Source: Hyphomonadaceae bacterium (GTDB lineage Bacteria; Pseudomonadota; Alphaproteobacteria; Caulobacterales; Maricaulaceae). From it: a stretch of DNA of 34,404 nt. The stretch is taken from contig JACOMS010000011.1 of the NCBI GenBank assembly GCA_014324115.1, positions 1 to 34,404 on the forward strand, written 5' to 3'. The stretch's first letter is position 1. Every line of letters starts with the position of its first letter. The position numbers and the translations under genes are program-made. The notes below the pieces were generated by a model. It saw only the letters and a list, made by a program, of their open reading frames with translations, was not told the DNA's origin and did no database searches. This document shows, in pieces, positions 8,372 to 16,765 of the stretch.

Positions 8372-9337
8372 GTGACCCGGGTCGTTATCAGTGGCGGCAC
8401 AGGTTATGTCGGGCGGTTTATTGTTGAGGAATGCCTGACTGAAGGCTGGAACGTGACAATCATGGGCCGGACGCCCCCTGTCTATGGTTATTTTTCCGCG
8501 CCGGTCACATTCATTCAGGCTGAGCTGGGTCATAACCACAGTTATGCCGACGCCTTTGAAAATACAGACTACTTCGTTCATGCCGCCTTTGACCATATCC
8601 CGGGAAAGTATCGTGGCGGTGAAGGCGATAACCCAAAAGGCTTTGTACTCAAAAATCTCGGTGGGTCGACGGCGCTATTCAAACAGGCCAAGGCGGCGGG
8701 AGTAAAAAAACTGGTCCTCCTCTCAAGCCGTGCGGTCTACGGCACACAAAAGCCCGGCGTCAATCTCCATGAAGATGAAATGTCTGATCCCGACACACTC
8801 TACGGCAAGGTCAAATATGAGCTTGAGCAAATCCTTGAAAAAATGAGCGGCCCTGATTTTTTCGGCATCTCTTTACGAGTCACAGGGGTTTACGGACTGG
8901 CCGGTACAGGCAAGTCGCATAAATGGGAAAAACTCTTTGAGGATTTTGCGGACGGGAAACACATCCCGTCCCGAATCGGAACCGAAGTCCACGGAGCGGA
9001 TGTGGCGCAGGCTGTCACACTGGTCTTGAAAACGGATGAGAAGAAACTTGCGGGCTTGCATGTGTTCAATGTGTCAGATGTACCGATTGACCGTCGCGAT
9101 ATATTACGGCCGTTACGTCATATTATGGGCGTAGGTCACCCCTTGCCGACCCGTGCCGACAAGTCTGTCTTGAATGTCATGAACACGGACCGGATCAGGA
9201 ATATGGGCTGGCGCGCCGCTGACCCGTTGAAATTTACCTTTACGCTTGACGAGCTCATTGATGACTGGGTGCGCGGTCGATTTGGCAAACAGGCCACAGG
9301 ACAGGCAAGTCCCTCCGCCTGTCCCCGGGACTCTTGA
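8372..9337 (+). CDS. sqdC: NAD-dependent epimerase/dehydratase-like protein, probable SqdC
   Basis: This 321-residue extended short-chain dehydrogenase has the Rossmann glycine motif GGTGYVG at 8-14, a conserved Ser pair in LVLLSSRAVYG and a YGKVK (YxxxK) catalytic pair. It starts with GTG six bases after sqdD ends. In Rhodobacter sphaeroides the third gene of the sqdBDC operon is SqdC, a reductase-like protein whose loss leads to accumulation of sulfoquinovosyl-dihydroxyacetone, so it is thought to act on the head-group intermediate. The assignment here rests on order and fold rather than on a specific motif; another nucleotide-sugar epimerase is the alternative. sqdA, the acyltransferase gene, is not in the window. 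Confidence 0.7.
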   Translation: MTRVVISGGTGYVGRFIVEECLTEGWNVTIMGRTPPVYGYFSAPVTFIQAELGHNHSYADAFENTDYFVHAAFDHIPGKYRGGEGDNPKGFVLKNLGGSTALFKQAKAAGVKKLVLLSSRAVYGTQKPGVNLHEDEMSDPDTLYGKVKYELEQILEKMSGPDFFGISLRVTGVYGLAGTGKSHKWEKLFEDFADGKHIPSRIGTEVHGADVAQAVTLVLKTDEKKLAGLHVFNVSDVPIDRRDILRPLRHIMGVGHPLPTRADKSVLNVMNTDRIRNMGWRAADPLKFTFTLDELIDDWVRGRFGKQATGQASPSACPRDS

Positions 9338-9483
9338 TGCAGGCAGAAGAGGCCGCTACGGGAATTCGTGCCGCACACCTTCGTCGCATGTCTTTCAGGA
9401 CGCGCGATTTGTCCGTCCCGAGGCTTATCCGGGCCTTGTCCGCGGTAAAACGCACAAGCAACATATCCCGTCGGATTTCGGTA

Positions 9484-9936
9484 TCATACCCGGAAGTTAG
9501 CCGCGCCCCGACGGGCCAGCTCATCGGCGCGTTCGTTGCCATCGACGCCGACATGACCTTTGACCCATTTCCAATTGACATCACATCTGGAATTGATCGC
9601 GTCGAGTTCCTTCCAGAGGTCCACATTCAACACCGGTTTTTTGTCCGCTTTTTTCCAGCCGCGCTTTTTCCAGCCATGGATCCACTTGGTGATACCATCG
9701 CGTACGTAAGTACTGTCCGTCCAGAGAGTGATTTTGCCTTCATATGATTTTCTGACGGCCCGCAGACCTTCTATTGCAGCCGTGAGTTCCATACGGTTAT
9801 TCGTGGTCTCCGCCTCGCCGCCACAGAGTTCTCTTTCCACTTCGCCGAATCGCATCAGCACTCCCCATCCGCCCGGGCCGGGATTGCCCGAACAGGCCCC
9901 ATCCGTATAAATGACCACTCCCGGGCGATTTGCCAT
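9484..9936 (-). CDS. rnhA: Ribonuclease HI
   Basis: RNase HI cleaves the RNA strand of RNA:DNA hybrids and removes R-loops and primers. The 150-residue length is typical. The catalytic carboxylates are all present: Asp12 ([14 protein letters not shown]), Glu50 (NNRMEL), Asp74 (LWTDSTYV) and Asp138 (ERADELA), with His128 in KGHVG. The basic handle [11 protein letters not shown] follows, as in the E. coli protein. Its ATG overlaps the ispH stop (TGATG), so the two are co-translated. In many alphaproteobacteria thrB lies between ispH and rnhA; here it does not. Confidence 0.96.
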   Translation of the reverse strand: MANRPGVVIYTDGACSGNPGPGGWGVLMRFGEVERELCGGEAETTNNRMELTAAIEGLRAVRKSYEGKITLWTDSTYVRDGITKWIHGWKKRGWKKADKKPVLNVDLWKELDAINSRCDVNWKWVKGHVGVDGNERADELARRGAANFRV

Positions 9937-10901
9937 CAGGCGCGCAAAATTCTTGGAAGCTGGAACATCACGTCCTCACGTGTAACCACAACCTCCTTGA
10001 CGCCAAGGTCATAACGCGACTTAAGAGCCGCGATAACCCCATCCGTGAGATATTCCGGTGCGCTGGCTCCAGCGGATAACCCGATGGTTTCCGCCGCATC
10101 TATCATGCCCCAATCGAGATTGTCCGCGCAGGAAATCAATACGGCGGCCGACGCTCCGGATTTTGAGGCGACTTCAACAAGTCTCCTGGAATTTGACGAT
10201 GTTTTCGATCCGATAATGAGGAACAGGTCGCACCGCTCAGCAATGACCTTGACGGCCATCTGCCGGTTTGTTGTCGCGTAACAAATGTCTTCCTTGTGGG
10301 GCAGGGCGATATTCGGAAATCGTTCCCGTAATATCGAAATCATCTGCGCTGTATCATCTACGGATAATGTGGTCTGGGTCACCAAGGCCAGATTTTCGGG
10401 ATTGTCCGGCCGGTAGTTCCGTGCATCCTCTTCCGTCTCAATCAGGGTCATCGCCCCGCCGGGCAGTTGTCCCATGGTGCCGACCACCTCCGGATGACCC
10501 GCATGGCCAATGAGGAGGATATGATGCCCGTTTGCATGGTGTTTGGCGGCTTCGATATGAACCTTGGAGACCAGTGGGCAGGTCGCATCCAGATAGGTCA
10601 TGCCCCTGGCCTTCACAGCGGCGGTGACGGATTTTGGTACGCCATGGGCGGAAAACACAACGGGGCGATCATCGGGGCATTCATCCAGTTCATCGACGAA
10701 TACAGCGCCCAACCCCTTGAGCCGGTTCACTACATGGCGATTATGAACAATCTCGTGCCGGACATAAACAGGTGAGCCGTATCTCTTGAGCGATTTTTCG
10801 ACGATCAGAATGGCCCGATCTACACCGGCACAAAACCCCCGCGGTGCGGCAAGAAGCAGAGTTTTGGCTACACGGTCATTTGCGGGGACGGGATGATCCA
10901 T
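9936..10901 (-). CDS. ispH: 4-hydroxy-3-methylbut-2-enyl diphosphate reductase
   Basis: IspH (LytB) is the last enzyme of the non-mevalonate isoprenoid pathway, making isopentenyl and dimethylallyl diphosphate with a [4Fe-4S] cluster. The three cluster cysteines are Cys24 ([11 protein letters not shown]), Cys108 (LDATCPLV) and Cys207 ([11 protein letters not shown]); the substrate-binding [10 protein letters not shown] segment follows. The ATG at 10901 gives 321 residues and places the first conserved block where the family has it; an in-frame upstream start at 10991 would add 30 residues with no homology that I recognise. It is the first gene of ispH-rnhA. Confidence 0.95.
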   Translation of the reverse strand: MDHPVPANDRVAKTLLLAAPRGFCAGVDRAILIVEKSLKRYGSPVYVRHEIVHNRHVVNRLKGLGAVFVDELDECPDDRPVVFSAHGVPKSVTAAVKARGMTYLDATCPLVSKVHIEAAKHHANGHHILLIGHAGHPEVVGTMGQLPGGAMTLIETEEDARNYRPDNPENLALVTQTTLSVDDTAQMISILRERFPNIALPHKEDICYATTNRQMAVKVIAERCDLFLIIGSKTSSNSRRLVEVASKSGASAAVLISCADNLDWGMIDAAETIGLSAGASAPEYLTDGVIAALKSRYDLGVKEVVVTREDVMFQLPRILRA

Positions 10902-11075
10902 TAAAATGTTCTCATATCTCTGACAGCATTGTTGCCTGTTTGCCCCGGATTCGATAACTATCCGCCACTGAATCGCAGTACACCGGGTCACAGTATAACG
11001 TAAGCAGACGTCTCACGCTACGGCCGACATAACGAAATGTCTGCGCGTGCCGGGATATTGACAGGGACTTTAACA

Positions 11076-11657
11076 ATGAAAACATCGCATCTGGTTTTAG
11101 CCGTTACCATGGGGGCCCTGGCGTTCACCGGATGTCGTTCAACGCAGGAAGCCCTGCGTATCGGCGAGGCGGGCGAAGCCAATCCCGGTCCGTGCCCGCG
11201 GGCTTTCGCACTCTATGACGCCTCGCGCATTGTGGACATCCAAGGCCCGGAATCCTTTTCCAATGTCGGCTTTACAGGCGAGATGGGGAGTATTCGCAGC
11301 TTTTGCCGCTATTACGGTACGCAACCGATTGTCGCAGACATGGAAATCGAGATGGAGCTGGGTCGCGGCCCTGCAGCCCAAGGTAACACAGCGGTTTATG
11401 AGTATTTTGTGGCTGTGACCCGCAAAAACATTGGCGTTATCCACAAGGAAGTTTTCCCACTTCAAGTGACTTTTCCACAAGGGGCGGATCGCGTATCTGT
11501 GACCGAAAAAATAGACAGGATTGTCATTCCGCGCGCCGAGGAAAATACATCCGGGGCGAATTTTGAAATCATTACAGGGTTTGTCGTGACCCCGGAACAG
11601 CGTGAGTTCAATGCCCAGGGCAAGCGCTTTCGCGTCTCCGCCGGACAGGCAGGATAG
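11076..11657 (+). CDS. Small lipoprotein of unknown function
   Basis: The 193-residue product starts with a lipoprotein signal: Lys2, a hydrophobic core, and a lipobox ALAFTGC with the acylated Cys near residue 20. It would therefore be anchored in the periplasmic face of a membrane, probably the outer one because the +2 residue is Arg. The mature part is beta-rich by appearance, with two further cysteines (in PCPRAF and SFCRYY) that could form a disulfide. AGGGA eight bases upstream supports the ATG at 11076 over a frame start at 11037. I recognise no domain. The gene ends within the 5' part of the argS frame. Confidence 0.75.
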   Translation: MKTSHLVLAVTMGALAFTGCRSTQEALRIGEAGEANPGPCPRAFALYDASRIVDIQGPESFSNVGFTGEMGSIRSFCRYYGTQPIVADMEIEMELGRGPAAQGNTAVYEYFVAVTRKNIGVIHKEVFPLQVTFPQGADRVSVTEKIDRIVIPRAEENTSGANFEIITGFVVTPEQREFNAQGKRFRVSAGQAG

Positions 11658-13455
11658 GATTCGGAATAAACAAATATCCGCGCCAATTTTGGATACGCTC
11701 GACACGGCGTGTCGGGAGGCGTTTTCCGCTTTGGGCTTTCCAGCTGATTTTGGCTCTGTGTTCGAATCAGATCGCCCGGATTTGGCCCCTTTTCAGTGTA
11801 ACGGGGCGATGCCCGCCGCCGGATTTTTGAAAAAAAAGGGTGAAAAAGTCAATCCTCGTGAAATCGCGGAAAAAGTCATTGATTATTTGAAAAACATCCC
11901 GGCTTTCGGTCGGCTCGAAGTTGCCGGGCCTGGCTTTATTAACATTGTCCCGGCTTGTGCCCTGATTTCAGAAAGAGCCAATGGGTTGTCTAACGATGCA
12001 CGAACCGGGGCGGGAAAGGTCAAATCCAAGACAATTATCATTGACTATGGTGGAGCCAATGTGGCCAAGCCCATGCATGTCGGACATTTGCGTTCCGCCG
12101 TAATCGGCGAGTCCCTGAAACGGCTTCTGCGCTTTCGCGGTCACACAGTCATTGGCGATGTTCATCTCGGGGACTGGGGCCTGCAGATGGGGCATCTCAT
12201 AACAGAGCTGGAAGATGAACAGCCGGACCTGCCTTATTTTGACCCCGGTAAAATGGACGATTTTCCCAAAGAATCACCTGTCACTATGGACGATCTCACC
12301 CGGCTCTATCCCGCTGCCAGCAATAAGGCGAAATCTGATGCGAATCGTATGGAACGATCTCGTAAAGCGACAGCAGAATTACAGGCGGGACACCCCGGCT
12401 ACCGGGCGCTTCTGGATCACTTTATCGGGGTCTCGGTTGAATCTCTGAAAAAGGGATATGGGGCCCTCGGCGTCGCGTTTGATCTCTGGAAAGGGGAGGC
12501 CGCTGTTGATCCACTCATCCCCGATATGATCAGGGAGTTCCGCAGCAAGGGCATAGCCATCAAGGATGACGGCGCACTGATTATCCGTGTCAATGATGAA
12601 AACGAGAAAAAAGAAGTGCCGCCTGTTATGCTGGTTGCCTCGTCCGGAGCCGTACTGTATCACGCAACGGATCTGGCGACGCTGCTCGACCGAAAAAATG
12701 GGATCAACCCGGATATTGTCCTGTATGTCGTTGATCAGAGACAGGCGTTGCATTTTGAACAGGTTTTTCGCGCCGCGGTCAAGGCGGGATGGTATGAGAT
12801 GGGTCAGATGATCCACCTCGGTTTCGGCACGATGAACGGCAAGGACGGAAAGCCGTTCAAAACTCGTGAAGGCGGTGTGCTGCACCTTGAAGACCTGATC
12901 GCAATGATGCTTGGGGCGGCTGAAATGCGCCTTGAAGAGTCGGGCATCGGGCTGGGTTTCGATGATCGTGCGCGTGCGGATATTGCCGGTAAAGTCGGGT
13001 TGGCCGCCCTGAAATTTGCCGATCTGCAAAACCAGCGTACAACCAACTACGTTTTTGATCTGGAACGCTTTACCGCCTTCGATGGCAAGACCGGGCCATA
13101 TCTGCTCTACGCGGCTGTGCGCATCAAATCTCTCCTGCGACGCGCCGGGGCGGAGGGTGTAAAGCCCGGTCAAATCATGATCCTTGACAAGGCTGAACAG
13201 CAACTGGTTTTCACCCTGGACAGTTTCGACCGTGCACTTGAGGCCACGGAGTCAAAATACGCACCGCATATTCTGTGTGATCATGTCTACCGTCTGGCGC
13301 AGAGCTTTTCGCGCTTTTACACGGAATGCCCGATACTGGCCGAAAATACGCCGCTGGATATCAGGCAATCGCGACTGGCGCTCGCACAAACAACACTGCG
13401 GCAGCTGACACTGGGGCTTGATATCATCGGGATTGAGGCGCCGGAGCAGATGTAA
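11611..13455 (+). CDS. argS: Arginyl-tRNA synthetase
   Basis: ArgS charges tRNA-Arg with arginine. The class I HIGH element is HVGH (NVAKPMHVGHLRSAVIGE) near residue 156, preceded by the ArgRS N-terminal additive domain (about 40-125, containing AGPGFINI), and the degenerate KMSKS loop is FKTREGG. The C-terminal anticodon-binding helical domain is present and ends LGLDIIGIEAPEQM as in the family. The start is uncertain: ATG 11611 (614 residues) and GTG 11602 lie inside the lipoprotein gene, whereas alignment from memory with E. coli ArgS would put the first residue near 11674-11689, where only a TTG (11689) is canonical. I chose the ATG. The identity is certain, the start is not. Confidence 0.93.
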   Translation: MPRASAFASPPDRQDRIRNKQISAPILDTLDTACREAFSALGFPADFGSVFESDRPDLAPFQCNGAMPAAGFLKKKGEKVNPREIAEKVIDYLKNIPAFGRLEVAGPGFINIVPACALISERANGLSNDARTGAGKVKSKTIIIDYGGANVAKPMHVGHLRSAVIGESLKRLLRFRGHTVIGDVHLGDWGLQMGHLITELEDEQPDLPYFDPGKMDDFPKESPVTMDDLTRLYPAASNKAKSDANRMERSRKATAELQAGHPGYRALLDHFIGVSVESLKKGYGALGVAFDLWKGEAAVDPLIPDMIREFRSKGIAIKDDGALIIRVNDENEKKEVPPVMLVASSGAVLYHATDLATLLDRKNGINPDIVLYVVDQRQALHFEQVFRAAVKAGWYEMGQMIHLGFGTMNGKDGKPFKTREGGVLHLEDLIAMMLGAAEMRLEESGIGLGFDDRARADIAGKVGLAALKFADLQNQRTTNYVFDLERFTAFDGKTGPYLLYAAVRIKSLLRRAGAEGVKPGQIMILDKAEQQLVFTLDSFDRALEATESKYAPHILCDHVYRLAQSFSRFYTECPILAENTPLDIRQSRLALAQTTLRQLTLGLDIIGIEAPEQM

Positions 13456-13614
13456 ACCCGACAGGCTCCTTTCCTGTAAAGCTCCAAAAGCCGACTGCCT
13501 GTGCCAGGCTTCCTGATCCGCTGAATCAGATACGACCTGCATCTACGCCCGGTGTCACGAGATACATTGTCCACAGCGGGCAATCTGAATCGGTTTTGGT
13601 GGGACTTTATCAGG

Positions 13615-13642
13615 TTGACTCTGCCGGGATTTTGATTATTCT
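13615..13642 (+). promoter_or_regulatory. Promoter candidate for the gcv operon
   Basis: TTGACT at 13615-13620 and TATTCT at 13637-13642 have a 16-base spacer and lie directly upstream of the glycine riboswitch, where the gcv transcript should start. The preceding 160 bases after argS (13456-13614) hold two short hairpins (ACAGG/CCTGT at about 13460-13476 and GCCTG/CAGGC at 13497-13509) without T-runs, and no gene. Confidence 0.45.
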
Positions 13643-13652
13643 TGGTCTTGTT

Positions 13653-13813
13653 CACGGGAGAGTGCGGGTTTGACTCGCCACCGAAGACGAAACCGCTGCC
13701 GGAAACGCTCAGGTCAAAGGGACCGTGGACAAATACAAAGCTGGAAAGCGAACCGGACAGGTGAAACGGTTCCGCCGACGGGGTAAATCTCTCAGGCCCA
13801 TCAGGACAGTTGG
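13653..13813 (+). promoter_or_regulatory. Tandem glycine riboswitch (gcvT type)
   Basis: Two consecutive glycine aptamers lie in the leader of gcvT. Aptamer 1 is closed by CACGG (13653-13657) pairing with CCGTG (13723-13727) and contains GGGAGAG, CACCGAAG and the conserved CTCAGG (13708-13713) with AAAGGGACC. Aptamer 2 is closed by AGCTG (13739-13743) with CAGTT (13807-13811) and contains GGAAAG, GCCGACGGGG and CTCAGG (13791-13796). An 11-base linker joins them. Glycine binding normally switches on glycine cleavage genes. Just downstream, AGGACA (13803-13808) is the exact complement of TGTCCT (13841-13846) next to the gcvT GTG, a likely expression platform that competes with the aptamer 2 closing stem. 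Confidence 0.9.
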
Positions 13814-13846
13814 CAGCATTGTCGACGTCGTTCGAGAGGTTGTCCT

Positions 13847-14986
13847 GTGGGTGATTGCAAGCAAACGAAACTCTACAACAAGCATGTTGCCTGTGGCGGG
13901 AAAATGGTGCCCTTTGCGGGTTATGACATGCCAGTGCAATACGTGCCGGGTATTGTGGGCGAACATCTGCACACACGCGAAAAATGCGGGCTTTTTGACG
14001 TATCCCATATGGGACAGTGTTTCATCGGGGCCGGAGACGGCACATTCGAAACCGCGGCCAAAGCGCTTGAAAGACTGGTTCCGGCGGATATTCAAAGCCT
14101 GTTGCCCGGGCAACAACGCTACACGCAGCTGCTAAATGATGATGGCGGTATTCTCGATGATCTGATGGTATCCCGCCTGGGCACGCGGGGCCGTGATCAT
14201 ACGCTTTATCTGGTGGTTAATGCGGGCTGCAAGGCCCGGGACTTTGTCCACCTGAAGACCTGCTTACCCGATGGTGTGAATATTTCGGTCGGGGATGATA
14301 CGCTCTCCCTTATTGCGCTGCAGGGGCCAAAGGCCCCGGACGTGCTGGGGGCCTTAAATCCGGCGGTCAGGAATCTCGTTTTCATGACCGGTGCCGATGT
14401 CCCGCTGACAGATACCATCCGGGCGTATGTATCCCGCTCGGGCTACACGGGTGAAGACGGGTATGAGATTTCCGTCAAGCATGGCGATGTCGAGGCACTC
14501 GCAGGTATCCTGCTGGAGCATGAGGCCGTCGAAATGGCAGGCCTCGGGGCGCGGGACAGTCTGCGAATGGAAGCAGGGCTGTGCCTCTATGGCCATGATA
14601 TTGGTACACATGTCTCACCGATTGAAGCGGGCCTGCTCTGGTCAATTCCCAAACATCGCCGGGCCGCGAATGCGAATTACATGGGCGCGGCCCGCATCGC
14701 TGCGGATATTGCGGACAGATCATCCCGGCGCCTCGTCGGCATTCTGCCCCATGGCCGGGCGATAGCACGGGAACATACTGAAGTTCATGATCTGGACGGG
14801 AATGCAATCGGTGAAATCACATCCGGAGGTTTCGGGCCGAGTGTCGGCGGCCCGGTCGCAATGGGCTATGTGGCCCGTCCTTTCACCAAAGTCGGCACCG
14901 ATATTCACGTGATTGTACGCGGCAAGGCCCGCCCGGCCAAAGTCGTGAAACTGCCGTTTATTACGCATAATTATTTCAGGGGTTAG
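13847..14986 (+). CDS. gcvT: Glycine cleavage system T protein (aminomethyltransferase)
   Basis: GcvT transfers the methylene group from aminomethyl-lipoyl-GcvH to tetrahydrofolate and releases ammonia. The 379-residue length and the blocks KMVPFAGYDMPVQY, VSHMGQ, YTQLLNDDGGILDDLMV and SGYTGEDGYEI, plus the C-terminal beta-barrel domain with GEITSGGFGPSVGGPVAMGY, are diagnostic. The start is GTG with GAGAGG seven bases upstream. The Shine-Dalgarno lies in the loop of the possible switch stem described for the riboswitch. It is the first gene of gcvT-gcvH-gcvPA-gcvPB; gcvH follows after nine bases. Confidence 0.96.
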   Translation: MGDCKQTKLYNKHVACGGKMVPFAGYDMPVQYVPGIVGEHLHTREKCGLFDVSHMGQCFIGAGDGTFETAAKALERLVPADIQSLLPGQQRYTQLLNDDGGILDDLMVSRLGTRGRDHTLYLVVNAGCKARDFVHLKTCLPDGVNISVGDDTLSLIALQGPKAPDVLGALNPAVRNLVFMTGADVPLTDTIRAYVSRSGYTGEDGYEISVKHGDVEALAGILLEHEAVEMAGLGARDSLRMEAGLCLYGHDIGTHVSPIEAGLLWSIPKHRRAANANYMGAARIAADIADRSSRRLVGILPHGRAIAREHTEVHDLDGNAIGEITSGGFGPSVGGPVAMGYVARPFTKVGTDIHVIVRGKARPAKVVKLPFITHNYFRG

Positions 14987-14995
14987 GAGAAAGTC

Positions 14996-15367
14996 ATGAG
15001 CCTGTATTTTACGCAAGACCACGAATGGATAAGGGTTGACGGGGACATCGGAACCGTCGGGATTTCGCCTTATGCGGCCAGACAGCTGGGCGATGTGGTT
15101 TATGTTGAACTGCCCGGGATCGGCGCAAATCCCGGCCGGGGCGATGAGATTGCCGTGGTCGAGTCGGTAAAGGCGGCATCCGAAATTTACGCCCCCGTCG
15201 GCGGAGAGATCACGGAAGTAAATAAAGCCCTCGAAGACGATCCCGGGACGGTCAATGACAGCGCCGATGAAGACGGCTGGTTTTTGAGGATGAAATTGTC
15301 GGACATGTCAGAGCTGGAAAGTCTTATGGATGAGGCAGAATACAGGGAATATTGCGAGGGGCTTTAA
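14996..15367 (+). CDS. gcvH: Glycine cleavage system H protein
   Basis: GcvH is the lipoyl carrier that shuttles the aminomethyl group between the P, T and L proteins. The 123-residue product has the lipoylated Lys59 in VESVKAASEIYAPVGG, the N-terminal TQDHEWIRVDG start pattern, and the acidic C-terminal helix (MDEAEYREYCEGL). The ATG follows AGGAG with six bases between. Its place between gcvT and gcvPA is standard. The L protein (dihydrolipoamide dehydrogenase) is not in the window and is commonly shared with other complexes. Confidence 0.97.
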   Translation: MSLYFTQDHEWIRVDGDIGTVGISPYAARQLGDVVYVELPGIGANPGRGDEIAVVESVKAASEIYAPVGGEITEVNKALEDDPGTVNDSADEDGWFLRMKLSDMSELESLMDEAEYREYCEGL

Positions 15368-15418
15368 CGTCCCTGCAATGCCGACCGCCATTTTGGGCTT
15401 GACGAAGAGTGATTTAAC

Positions 15419-16765
15419 GTGCGCTACCTCCCTCTGAATGAAAATGATCGCCGTGCCATGCTGGATGTGGTTGGCGTCGGCTCAATTGATGACCTGTTTG
15501 ACGATGTGCCCGAAAGTGTGCGTCTCAAGGGTTTGGTCGATTTGCCCAGACATCAGTCGGAACAGGCTGTTGAGCGTTATGTGAGCGCACTGTCAGATAA
15601 ATCCATCTCCGCCTCGTCAGTTCCGTTTTTCTGCGGTGCAGGCGCCTACAAACACCATATTCCGGCCACAGTCGATCATCTGATCCAGCGTTCCGAATTT
15701 CTGACAGCCTATACGCCATACCAACCGGAAATAAGCCAGGGTACATTGCAGGCCTTGTTCGAGTTCCAGACACAGGTCGCGCTCTTGACCGGGATGGAAG
15801 TCGCCAATGCTTCCATGTATGACGGCTCCACCGCCTGTGCCGAAGCCGTCATCATGGCCACGCGTGCGGCAAGGGACAAAAGACGCCGGGCCGTGCTGGC
15901 GCCGGGCCTGCATCCCTATTACGCCGCCGCGACACAGACACTGGTACAGACCTTGGATATTGACATTAATGAGCGGGATACGCGCATGGGCCGGGACGCC
16001 CATGTCATTGATCATATTGACGACGACACCGCCTGCGTTGTGGTGCAGTCACCCAATTTTTTTGGCGAAATTATTGATCTCCGTCCCATATGTGAAGTCG
16101 CCCACGCCAGGGGTGCGCTGTTGATCGCCGTTTTTACCGAGCCCGTTGCCCTGGGGGCCCTCATGTCACCGGGGGAGCAGGGCGCAGATATTGTCGTCGG
16201 CGAAGGCCAGGGGCTGGGTGTAGGTCTTAATTTTGGCGGGCCGCATATAGGCCTGTTTGCCTGTCGTCAGAGACTTGTGCGGCAAATGCCGGGCCGCATT
16301 TGCGGCGAGACGGTTGACGCGAATGGCGAGCGGGGTTTTGTGCTGACACTGTCGACACGCGAACAGCATATCCGCCGTGAAAAAGCGACCAGTAATATCT
16401 GCACCAATTCCGGGCTGTGCTGCATGGCCTTCACAATCCACATGACCCTGCTCGGTGATACCGGGCTGAAGCGGCTCGCCGCACTCAACCATGAAACCGC
16501 CTGCGCTCTCGCCGATGAGATTGACGCTATCAACGGAGCCAAGGTCCTGAATGACAGCTTCTTTAATGAATTCACGGTGCGTCTGAACACATCCGCTGCC
16601 GGTGTGGTTGAGGTTTTGGCTTCGAAAAACATCCTCGGTGGTGTCCCGGTTTCGAGATTGACTCCCGGCAGGAACGAAGACCTGCTCCTCGTCTGTGCGA
16701 CCGAAATCGTGAGTAGGGATGATATGCGGGTTTTTGGTGCCGCGCTTGAGGAGACATTGTCATGA
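15419..16765 (+). CDS. gcvPA: Glycine dehydrogenase (decarboxylating) subunit 1
   Basis: This is the N-terminal half of the two-gene form of the P protein, which decarboxylates glycine with pyridoxal phosphate and passes the aminomethyl group to GcvH. The 448-residue product has the family blocks PFFCGAGAYKHHIPATVDH, YTPYQPEISQGTLQALFEFQ and GMEVANASMYDGSTACAEA, as well as FGGPHIGLFACR. This subunit lacks the cofactor lysine, as expected. It starts with GTG (RYLPLNENDRRAML follows) and its stop overlaps the gcvPB start by four bases (ATGA), which fits equimolar synthesis of the two subunits. Confidence 0.96.
   Translation: MRYLPLNENDRRAMLDVVGVGSIDDLFDDVPESVRLKGLVDLPRHQSEQAVERYVSALSDKSISASSVPFFCGAGAYKHHIPATVDHLIQRSEFLTAYTPYQPEISQGTLQALFEFQTQVALLTGMEVANASMYDGSTACAEAVIMATRAARDKRRRAVLAPGLHPYYAAATQTLVQTLDIDINERDTRMGRDAHVIDHIDDDTACVVVQSPNFFGEIIDLRPICEVAHARGALLIAVFTEPVALGALMSPGEQGADIVVGEGQGLGVGLNFGGPHIGLFACRQRLVRQMPGRICGETVDANGERGFVLTLSTREQHIRREKATSNICTNSGLCCMAFTIHMTLLGDTGLKRLAALNHETACALADEIDAINGAKVLNDSFFNEFTVRLNTSAAGVVEVLASKNILGGVPVSRLTPGRNEDLLLVCATEIVSRDDMRVFGAALEETLS

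Noticed and set aside
9255-9626. Minus-strand frame running past the rnhA stop, looking like a possible remnant of thrB
   Set aside because: No homoserine kinase motif (such as a Gly-rich GLGSSAA box) was seen, and most of it overlaps sqdC and rnhA.
13456-13614. Possible tRNA or terminator after argS, because of several short hairpins
   Set aside because: No T-loop consensus or acceptor pairing was found for a tRNA, and no T-run follows any hairpin.
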